A DNA stretch of 64,000 bases from Tolypeutes matacus (lineage: Eukaryota > Chordata > Mammalia > Cingulata > Chlamyphoridae): contig JAKSZT010053881.1 in the NCBI GenBank assembly GCA_026826555.1, positions 9,981,485 through 10,045,484 of the forward strand, read 5' to 3'. The first letter of the stretch is position 1. Each line of letters opens with the position of its first letter. Made by a program: the position numbers and the translations under genes. Of this stretch, positions 55,360 through 64,000 are shown one piece after another. Under the pieces are notes generated by a model. That model was not told the origin of the DNA and made no database searches. It worked only from the letters and a program-made list of their open reading frames with translations.

Positions 55360-56070
55360 GTTAACCAATATGTGGAACAATAGGAACTCTTGTACACTGC
55401 TGGTAGGAATGTAAATTGATACAAGCACTGTGGAAAATGGTTTGGCAGTATCTACTAAAGTTGAACATCTGTATATCCTATATCTAGAATAAACATACAT
55501 TTCAGTTTACCTAAGACTATCCTGGCTTTTGCCTGTTTTCACAGTATTATTATTAACAGTGTCCTATTTTCATTCTAAAAAGTTGAAAGGGTCCTGGTTC
55601 GAACAACAAATAAATTATAATAGTTACCCAGCAATTCCATCCCAACAATAAAAATATGTGTATATTTTACCAAAAATACTTATAAGAACGTTTATAGCCA
55701 CTTTATTCATAATGTCCATAAATAGAACAAATAAATAAATTATGGTATATTCATACAAAAATGAATGGACCCCTGCTACATGGGGTCCACTGTGCTTCGT
55801 GAAAGAAGCAAACACAAAATAATTCATTCTGTATGACTCCATTAGTATAATGTTAAAGACCAAGCAGACCTAATCTTTGATGTTAGAAGTCAGGTCAGTG
55901 AGGAGATGAGAGGGAGTAGCAAGTGGGAGGACTGACAAGGGGACTGGTAATGTTAGATTTCTTGATCTTGGATGTGTTTATTTTTGTGGTAAGTTCATCA
56001 AGCTAGGATTTGTGTACTTGTTTGTATGTATCTTATACTTCAACAAAATGTCTATTAAATAAAATCTTAA
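55360..56070 (+). mobile_element. Old L1 3' end, sense
   Basis: The sequence reads 'aggaactcttgtacactgctgg', 'acccagcaattccatccc', 'tattcatacaaaaatgaatgg' and ends in 'aataaaatcttaag', the L1 ORF2 C-terminal/3' UTR pattern. It faces the antisense L1 at 54610-55200. Confidence 0.78.
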
Positions 56071-56081
56071 GAAATAATATC

Positions 56082-56474
56082 GGGAAATGGATGTGGCTCA
56101 AGCGATTGGGCTCCCGTCTGCCATATAGGAGGTCCAGGGTTTGATTCCCGGGGCCTCCTGGTGAAGGCAAGCTGGCCCATGCAGAGTGCTGGCCCGTGTG
56201 GAGTACTGGCCTGTGTGGAGAGCTGGTGCAGCAAGATGATGCAACAAAAAGAGACACAGAGGAGAGACAATAAGAGACACAGCAGACCAGGTAGCTGAGG
56301 TGGCGCAAGAGAGTGAGTGCCTCTCTCCCCCTATGGAAGATCCCAGGGTTGGTTCCCAGTGCTGCCTAAAGAGAAGACAAGCAGACACAGAAGAACACAG
56401 AGAGCAGACAGCAAGCACAAGAATAATGGGTGTGTGTGTGTGTGTAGGGGAATAAATAAATAAATAAATCTTAA
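56082..56474 (+). mobile_element. Composite (dimeric) DAS-related SINE
   Basis: The first tRNA-like head is at 56085-56158 (GTTTGATTCCCGG) and the second at about 56290-56370 (GGGTTGGTTCCC). Between them lies a triplicated 'agtgctggcc'-type motif (56178-56226) and 'agagacacag' repeats. It ends with a (GT)n tract, AATAAATAAATAAATAAATC and an A-rich stretch. The target-site duplication is weak. Confidence 0.85.
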
Positions 56475-56611
56475 AAAAATATATCTATGGAAGTTTGCTA
56501 GAAAGAAGTAATCACTAATTCCTTCACTAGTTTTCTAAATTTTACCTTTGGATCTAATCAAAGGTATTAATGAATTGTGTATTTGGATACCACTATTTTA
56601 CTGTTATAAAG

Positions 56612-56653
56612 TTGCTCTTACTTAGATGCTAGGATTAGCCTAAGTAAGAGCAA
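56612..56653. repeat. Inverted repeat, 14-bp perfect arms
   Basis: TTGCTCTTACTTAG and CTAAGTAAGAGCAA are exact reverse complements separated by 14 nt. The spacer itself contains GCTA/TAGC, giving a second small stem. Confidence 0.95.
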
Positions 56654-56659
56654 TTAGCT

Positions 56660-56911
56660 CAGTATATTTTCCTGTCCTCTTCAGGTGGCCCCACAAAAGA
56701 AATGTCTTTCAAAGCTTAGAAACAGGAAAAAAAAAAATAACTGGCTTGGTTCTGTCTTACTAGAGATCATGAATCTTCAATATATTACATTCCATGCTTT
56801 ACTTTCGCTACTAAGAGGGTTATAGTCAGATATTTTGATACTATATGCATTTTTGTGTGCTAATATTAACTCTGATTTTACTAGATTTTCCCATTGCACT
56901 GATTCTTCTTT

Positions 56912-56942
<31 letters not shown>

Positions 56943-59900
56943 TATATATTTTAGTGCCCAAGGCAAGTGTCTCACTCACCCTACCCTAGTTCCAGCCCTA
57001 CTTATAACCCTGTGAGGTATTATTCTAATCATGGTACAGAAAAAGAAATTTCAGTCTTTTAACTATATATTGAACCATATAATATTGTCAATTTATAAGT
57101 CAAAGAGTCAAATGCCAGCTTTTTCACTTGGCTTGACTTAATTTTTGGTCATTTTTATAATATATGTATTCATGCAAATTGCCTCAAAACCTTTAAGGGA
57201 AAAGGCAGGGTATAAATCTAAAAATAAATACCTAAACCACCATTGATATTGAGTTTCTCAGTTTCAATTATTTATTTGGTTGTATTTCAAGAATAAATTC
57301 ATCAATAAAATCTCCAAATATGCTTTCAAGTTTATTTGTAACTTGACTATTTTGACTGTAGTAAAGTCATACAGACATAAACCCCTGAATAACCCAACTA
57401 TAAAACAAAAACAAAAAAATTAAAATTTCCTCCTTTATTTTTATCATTATTCTGCTTTTTAGCATTATTCTGATATTAAAAGTTAATTTAAAACATTAGC
57501 ATTTTTACACATCATTTAAAATTTTTTATATAATTTTTATAAACTAATGGGCATAAATACTTTCATTAATATTGTACTGATTGACATACACATACATAAA
57601 TGTTTGAATATGAGTGTATATTTATAGACACATTTTTTTCCCCCAAATCATATGATTTGGCACTGGCGTTAAATACTTAAAATCAATGCTGTTTGGAAAA
57701 TATAAGGAATTACTGGTTGCTGTACATATAGGTATCTCATCTGTTATCCCCTTGATGGTGGGGAATATCTCTTTACCGTTTTTGAATTCTAGAACTTATT
57801 CTGACTTGTTAAGGATAGGCACATAATAAATGTTGATGACCTACATTGAAAATATGGCAAGATGTTTGAAAAAGTCTTCAGGTACTGATTATTCACCCTA
57901 TCCTTTAAATATTGAATGAGGATATTAATGAGCAGACAGGTGGGAATGCTATTAAGTGCCCCAAAATGTACTGTTTCTTACCTGATGTGGACGACTTCAT
58001 CATGTTATGCATTAAGAGACAGAGTAAAAAAAATGTAAAAACATGTAGAATTTATGTAAACAAAATATTTAATACATTCTGACACACTCATCACAACTTA
58101 AAAAGCTAACAAAATCTTAACCTTTCACTATCAATATACGATTAGATTTTGGGATTTCTCTGCATGTATGAAACAATGTTGGCCCAAAAAAGCAGTAAGT
58201 AATTAGTCAAGGAAAGTGCTAAATTAAGATATTACACAACTTACAAAGAATAAAGCACAAAATTTAGTATAGTTAATAAGAAAACAGGAAACTGTTATGT
58301 TCATAGTCTGATGGATGTAGGTTTTAACAGGAAACAGCAGAGTTTCTAACTGCTTGATAGTAAAAACTCAACACTAAAAAAAACCATTAAAATTATTACA
58401 GCTATTTTACATAAAAATTATTGAAATTTTAAAGCAGGGAGAACCTGCAGGGATGATTATTTTGAAGACCCCCCCCCCAAATTTCATAATCATTAAGGAT
58501 ATATGAGTATTTAAAAATTTTTTTCATTACTTTACTTTATTAGCTTAGCCACTAAATGTTATAATAGAAGTTTGGTAAAACAGAGAAGTGTCATAGTTTT
58601 AGAGCTTAGTAGCCTTGAAATATAGGCTACTATATGTGCTAACAAAATTTGATCACCTGGGCAGGTATCCATATGGACAGAGGAGATCTGTGAGACAACA
58701 TGCTCTCTGTGTTTCCTTCCTTTTAGTACATTATAGGATAGTGGTAGCTTGAAAAAATAAAGTTGACTTTAACATTTGATTTTAAGGAGCCACAACAGGT
58801 TATTCTTCATCAAACTTAACATGTAAGGTTAAAGGAACTAATAATAAACCCTTGTATTACATGGTGCTTTACAATTAAAAGTGTCTCCATGTGTATTATT
58901 TCAAGTTTAAATTTTTTCCCCCTATGTATGAGTGGGGGGTTGAATTGGGCAGACAGCTACCACTTTCTGAGATTCAAAAGAATAAGAGGAAGGACTGCAC
59001 TGGGTATTTTGAAAGACAATCAATCCACAACAAAGTGGAAAAAAGTCATCCACACACCAAAAAAAACCCCTAACCAAATGAACTTTGATCACTACTAGAC
59101 AGGGTTTAAACCATTGAAGTGAGTCATGTGACACCAAGTGAACTGCAAAACAGTTGCAGTAAGTTTCCAAGACTGAGTCATATCAGATTATAAAGCTCAT
59201 ATTTGTACATTTGGGTTTGTATAATCCATCTTTGTAAAACATAGAGTATAGCTTTTTAAGCTAAATGTAATGTTTCTGTAAGTTAGGTACAATCTTTAAA
59301 ATTTAAATAACTTTACATCATAATTTATAGGGGAAGACAGATGCAAAGTCAAATAATCACTTAGATTTGTTTCTAATTTCTGGATGCCTTATTTTTTTCT
59401 TTCTTTTCTTCTTTTTTTTTTTCTCTCCAAAACAGTTTGGTCAGTAATTTTGTTGGACTTCTTACAGAATACTTTTGATAGCTGTTTCCAAAATTTAAAA
59501 TAAATGCAAATGGGAAATGAGATGCTAAATTTATTCTCCATTATCAACTTCTTCAAAAACTGAATTGTAAACATGACAAAGATTAAAACTAGCAACGAGT
59601 ACACAAAAAGATTTCCAGTGAATCAGAACAGGAAACCAATAAAAGTGATCAATTACAGGTCTTGACTTTTTGATCATTGCACTACATAGAAAAGAGGCAA
59701 AATTTAAATCTACAATATTTAAAAATCAGATGAAATTTTTAAAAATTCAAGAATTTTATTAAAATAATACTAAATAAATAATGCTAAAAATTTTGGGGGG
59801 GGCTTTCAGCTAAGTAACTCATAAAAAGACAGATCAAGGACACTTAAAACATTTAAAATTTGTAGCTTCTATTTAAAATATATAGAGTACAATAATTAAA

Positions 59901-60470
59901 ACATTTTTAGAAGCAAGGAAATGATATGTACCCACATTAATAAGTGAAAAAGTAGAACAGTTTAAGTTTAGAACTGAAGACAATAACACTACATTTGTTA
60001 CCAGAGACGTGTGTGTGTCTGTTGCTGGTGGTGGTATGGATAATAAAAAAAGTCATTTACAAAGAACTCTTTTAAATATTTAAGGTTTATCCAGTATTCT
60101 GGGTAAACAAAATGAAACTGCCACTGAATGTCCTTTTCCTGGCAGCTGACAAATCTTGATAAAATTGAAACCATTAACATTATTTAGAATTAATGTCAAT
60201 GGTGATGAGGTTAGGAAGAAATTAGGTTCTATGTAAATTTATGACGAATTACAGGAAATAAATCACTTCACACTTGTTTCACTCTGAACTTTTAAAGCTA
60301 CATCAAAGTACCATGTAGATTTCATTTGATTTAACCTTCAGCTGTAACATTTAAAGAATTCAAACCTTTAGCAAAACACCCACATAAAAACAGAGTACTT
60401 ATTTTCTATCTAGGTTGAATTCTGTTAATTGAATTATTCCCTAATGCTATATCATAGATTTTACTAATTT
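56660..60470. other. EVI5 intron, mostly unclassified AT-rich DNA
   Basis: No EVI5 exon is recognised. Simple repeats are (TACA)n(CA)n at 56916-56941, a C-run at 58470-58478, a T-rich tract at 59393-59422 and (GT)n at 60009-60018. The remainder carries no repeat that I can name, which is a long repeat-poor stretch for this intron. Confidence 0.45.
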
Positions 60471-60479
60471 ATCCAGCCA

Positions 60480-60960
60480 TTTGACCAAATGCATACTGAG
60501 TGCTTAGGTGACAAACACTGTACTAGATACTGGAAAGTCAAAGGCAAATAATGACAAGGCGCCTGTCCTCAGGGAGCTAAAAGTCTTCAGGGGGAGAGAG
60601 ATAAACAGCTGATTCTAGGATGGCACTTTAAGTGGGCAGCTACTGACTAGAAGGCAGGATTCTTGGGGGAATAAGAAGTTGATGCTTCAGCTGGGTCTTA
60701 AAGGATGAGCAGAAGGTGGGGAATTCCAGTTACACGTGGCATGTTTAAAGGGAGTCAGAGAATGTATTCTGTGTTGGGAAACTGCAAGTGACTTGGTGTG
60801 CCTGGATATAGTTCACAAGGTGAGAGAGGTGAGAGATGAAACTGCAGAGGAAAGCAGGGGCTTCTATAAAGAATCTTATCTATGCTAAAGAGTTTGGACT
60901 TTATAATGAAGCTTATGGGGAAGTCACTGAAGGAGGAATAATGCCCTAGGATTTCTAACA
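60480..60960 (+). repeat. L2 LINE relic
   Basis: Long L2 match in order: 'ctgagtgcttaggtgacaaacactgtactag', 'cctgtcctcagggagctaaaagtc', 'gctgggtcttaaaggatgagcag', 'aagagtttggactttataatg'. One of the better-preserved L2 relics in the window. Confidence 0.85.
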
Positions 60961-61029
60961 CGATATTGTGATTGTACGTGTACATGTGTCTTTGTGGTAC
61001 AGTTGACATAATAACTAATCTTATTTAGC

Positions 61030-61180
61030 CTTTACCATGTTCAGGTACTAAGTACAATTCAGGTATTAATTAATTTACTCCTCATAACTCCCATGATGAA
61101 ATTGAGAAGTTAAGTAATTGGCCTAAAGTAACACAGCTAGAAAGTGGTGAAGCTGGGATTCACACACTGTATTCCAGCTC
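61030..61180 (+). repeat. MIR relic
   Basis: The sequence follows MIR 3' ('tgatgaaattgagaagttaag', 'aagtaacacagctagaaagtgg'). Confidence 0.65.
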
Positions 61181-61189
61181 CCTTGTCAG

Positions 61190-61620
61190 ATATATGATTT
61201 CCAAAATTTTTTTCCTATTGTGTATACTGTCTTTTCACTTTCTGGATGGTGTCCATAAAGCTCAAAAGTTTTTAATTTTGATGGTGTCCACTTTATTTTT
61301 TCCTTTTGTTGTTTGTGCTTTTGGTGTCATAGATAAGACTATGAATTTTTAAATTAAGTCCCATTTCCTTTTTCTATCAAAACAGAGGTTTACTCTAGAG
61401 AGTCAACTGCTCTATTTCTTGGAGCTCCATAGACAAAAACCTGAAAACCATTCTAGTCATACAGAAATTGTTCGGTTTTAAAAACATCTTAAAGAAAGCC
61501 ACTTAAAAATCAGAAATCATATATGTGATAAGGGACATGTTTCTAGAATATAAAAACTCTTACAACTCAATAATAAAAAGGCAAATAATTCCATTAAAAA
61601 ATTGGCAAAGGAGAGGAAAA
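61190..61620. mobile_element. L1 ORF2 scraps in both orientations
   Basis: 61190-61350 is reversed L1 ORF2 ('cttttcactttctggatgg', 'tgtgcttttggtgtcatag'). 61530-61615 is sense L1 ('aaaactcttacaactcaataataaaaaggc'). Confidence 0.6.
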
Positions 61621-62277
61621 AAGACCACTGAGGGAAGATGGCAGAGAGATGCTTCAGGGCTCAATCCCCTCAAAGAAGCAAGGACTGGCAGAAACATCTT
61701 TCTAAAAGCTCCAGAAGACCATTAAAGGGTGATTGCTGAATCAAGGAAAAGGCCTAGTGCCCTGGCTGGCACCTCTCCAATTCCCTCAATGGTTCAGCAT
61801 GAAGCAGGATGGCACTCCCAGTGTACAGATCTGGTCCCAGTTCAGAGAGAGCAGAGTAATCCTTGTGCATATACTAGACGCATGTATGTTGGCCCAATTT
61901 GTCTAGTGGTGGCCTAAGGGACTTGCTGTTCAGAACTTACCAGTGTGTAGAAGGCAGCCTACCTAGCTTTCCTACAGAACACTGTGGAAGAACAGTCAAG
62001 TCATGCTACCTGGGGCAAGGAATTGCTGGCTGTAGACATACAATGCAGTGCCCCTGAGTGTGAGAAGACTATTTCATCTGGAAGAGAGGACAATCTCATC
62101 AGTGTAAAGGGGTAATTCCCAGGGCCACACTTGCTGAAAGGATCAGGGAAGCCTCTACACTTTGGCCTGGAACTATTCTCCAAATTCACTGAATGGATAA
62201 GACTTGAAGAAGAGCATTTGCTGGCATGGATCAATTTGCAAAGACTGGAAAGGTGTTTTCTTTCTTCCTTTAATTTT

Positions 62278-62377
62278 ATTTTTACATTCATTCATTCATT
62301 CATTGGGTACGGGTATTGAACCTGGGACCTCCTATATGTGAAGGAGGTGCTTACCCACTGAGCTACACCCACTCAGC
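62278..62377 (-). mobile_element. tRNA-derived SINE monomer, minus strand
   Basis: A reversed tRNA-like head (GGTATTGAACCTGGG) with an ATTC-repeat tail. The duplication TCTTCCTTTAATTTT/TCTTCCTTTACTTTT (62263-62277 and 62378-62392) has one mismatch. It is inserted in L1. Confidence 0.88.
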
Positions 62378-63305
62378 TCTTCCTTTACTTTTGTACTCCT
62401 GGCATTCATGGAAAGCTCTGTTGTAACACTAGCTGGATACAAGCAAAATGTCCAGGTTTCTACAGAAGATTACAAAACATAAAAAGACACAGGAAACAAT
62501 GGTCCAGGCAAAGATTAAGATTAAAGCACTAGACATTATCAATGAGGAAAAGAAGACCTGGGGACACACCAGGCAAAGACTTTGAAAAAGTCGTCCCAAT
62601 TATGTTCAAAGAGCTAAAGGAAAACGTGAACAAAGAACCAAAGGAAAACAAGAAAATGATAGATGAACACAAAAAGAATATCAATAGAGAGATGGAAATC
62701 ATGAAAAGGAACCAAACAGAGCTGAAGATCAAAGTAATAGAAATGAAAAATTCCCTAGAGGAGTTCAACAGCAGTTTGGACTGTGCAGAAGAATCAGTGA
62801 AACTGAATACAAGACTATTAAAATCATCCAGTCTGAGGAGCAGAACAAAAAAAGAATGAAGAAAAGTGAACAGAGCCTGAGGAACCTGTGGGATACATTC
62901 AAGTGTACCAATATACACATTGTGGGAAGCACAGGAGAAGAAAGAGAAAGGGGCAGAGAGAATATTCAAAGAAATAATGGCTGAAAACACTTACCAAATT
63001 TAACAAAAGGCATGAATATATACATCCAAGATGCTCAATGAAATTCAAACAGGACAAACTCAAACTGACCCATGCCAAGGTATATTGTAATCAATATACC
63101 TATGTCAAAGAGAGAATTCTGAAAGCTACATGAGAGTAGCAACATGTCATGTACAAGGGAAACTCAATAAGATCAAGCGTTAATTTCTCATCAGAAATCA
63201 TGGAGTCCAGAAGGCAGTGGATGGCTTATATCAAGTACTGATAACAAAAAAACTGACAATCAAGAATGCTATATTCAGCAAAACTATCTGTAAAATGAGG
63301 GAGAG

Positions 63306-63790
63306 GGGGACAGATGTGGCTCGGGTGGTTGGGTGTCCGTCTCCCATATGAAGTGACCTGGGTTCGATCCCTGGGACCTCCTGGTAAAAATTTGAAAAAA
63401 GAAAAATATAGAAGGCCTGTGGGCCACCAGGCCCCGTGCTTGGGTGCGTCATCAGGCCCCACAAGTGGGTGAGCCGCCAGGCTCCACGAGCCATGCAGCA
63501 AGATGATGACGTAACAGGAGAGTGACACAAGGGAGAGCCAAGATGAGACACACCAAAAACCCAAGAATTAAGGTGGTGCAAGTGGTAGGATGTCTCTCTC
63601 CCGTATCAGAGGTTCTGAGGATCAAATCCCAGTGAAGACAGGAAGAGAAGGATGAGAAGAGAGGGCAGGAAACCAACATAGAGTCGCCCAGCGAATAGAC
63701 ACAGAAACAGCAAAAAAAAAAAAAAAACGGTGGGTGAGTGGGGCGTAAAATGGATAAAAGTAAATAAATATATATAAAATAAAATAAAAT
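63306..63790 (+). mobile_element. Composite DAS-related SINE, longest copy in the window (485 bp)
   Basis: The first head is at 63311-63383 (GGTTCGATCCC) and the second at about 63566-63636 (AGGATCAAATCCC). They are joined by a GC-rich linker with a triplicated 'ccaggc/tcaggccccacaag' motif. An A-run, 'ggtgggtgagtggggcg' and an AAATAAAAT tail follow. The duplication AAAATGAGGGAGAG is perfect (63292-63305 and 63791-63804). Confidence 0.9.
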
Positions 63791-64000
63791 AAAATGAGGG
63801 AGAGATTAAAACATTCCCAGATAAACAAAGCCAAGGGCCTTTGTCACTACTAGACCAGCCCTACAAGAGATGCTAAAGAGATTTCTATCGATTTAAAGGA
63901 AATAGACAACAGATCAAAGCTGCATGAAGAAATAAAGAACTCCAGTGAGGGTAACAACTGGGGTAAATATAAATGCCAGTACTATTTTATTTTTGGTGTG

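Larger units (their letters stand above)
61620..64000 (+). mobile_element. Old L1 5' end and ORF1, sense, running off the window
   Basis: The 5' UTR begins with 'gggaagatggcagagag'. An ORF1-like coiled-coil segment is open at 62542-62859 (106 codons including the stop, Lys/Glu-rich, with KELKENVNKEPKENKK and KIKVIEMKNSLEEFNSSL). Later sequence reads 'caatcaagaatgctatattcagc' and, after the SINE, 'acattcccagataaac', typical L1 ORF1/HAL1. It is interrupted by SINEs at 62278 and 63306. The frame is broken after 62859. Confidence 0.8.

Noticed and set aside
57971..58016. Possible small alternative EVI5 exon (minus strand) with a good donor CATCAG|GTAAG and an upstream pyrimidine tract
   Set aside because: The only nearby AG acceptor would give a 13-nt exon, and no AG lies at the T-rich tract. 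No EVI5 peptide is encoded. It is probably a chance donor.
59998..60180. 60-residue minus-strand open frame with a plausible-looking hydrophobic peptide
   Set aside because: No family is recognised, there are no splice signals in the right phase for EVI5, and it lies in AT-rich intron. Chance open frame.
62542..62859. 105-residue Lys/Glu-rich open frame as a novel coiled-coil protein
   Set aside because: It matches the L1 ORF1 coiled-coil region and has L1 5' UTR upstream, so it is annotated as L1.
20748..63790. tRNA genes suggested by many A-box/B-box pairs
   Set aside because: Each lies in a SINE with tail and target-site duplications, and the cloverleaf is degraded. No free-standing tRNA gene was found.

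Overview
The window is vertebrate nuclear DNA and most likely xenarthran, probably an armadillo (Dasypus or a close relative). Two things support this. First, there are about 15 copies of a tRNA-derived SINE with A-box and B-box promoters, a G-run and a (TAAA)n tail, which matches the DAS-SINE family described from the nine-banded armadillo. Second, the two protein genes are adjacent and in the same orientation, as in the GFI1-EVI5 block of mammals. No search was run, so the species call is inference.

GFI1 occupies about 2.4-14.1 kb on the minus strand. Six coding exons with canonical GT-AG boundaries and an open reading frame throughout encode a 423-residue SNAG/six-zinc-finger transcriptional repressor. 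The 5' half lies in a GC-rich CpG island (about 9.7-14.1 kb) that should hold the promoter and the non-coding first exon(s). A young, internally deleted DAS SINE sits in the intron between the second and third coding exons. Bases 1-2.4 kb lie downstream of GFI1 and include a repeat-poor stretch that looks like a conserved non-coding element.

From 14.1 to about 34.2 kb is intergenic DNA dominated by repeats: L1 pieces in both orientations, L2 and MIR relics, two solo LTRs, many DAS SINEs, and a processed PCBP2 pseudogene (about 31.2-32.6 kb, minus strand). The clearest structural oddity is one SINE split into two oppositely oriented halves at 28.65-29.17 kb, flanked by an inverted target-site duplication. 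This marks a small local inversion.

From about 34.2 kb to the end is the 3' part of EVI5 (minus strand): a long presumptive 3' UTR, the last coding exon (38096-38410), and then more than 25 kb of what should be the last intron. That intron holds two LTRs, an old nearly full-length antisense L1 (about 44.1-51.1 kb), a sense-strand L1 start (about 61.6 kb to the window end), dimeric SINEs, a MER20, and two perfect hairpins. No other EVI5 exon was recognised.

The genes are not functionally coupled in the sequence. GFI1 is a haematopoietic and inner-ear repressor, and EVI5 is a TBC-domain Rab GAP and cell-cycle regulator. Their adjacency matters mainly because the region is a common retroviral integration locus in mice. 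I found no novel protein system. The unusual material is structural: inversion, orphan-tail insertion, template-switch hairpins and composite SINEs.
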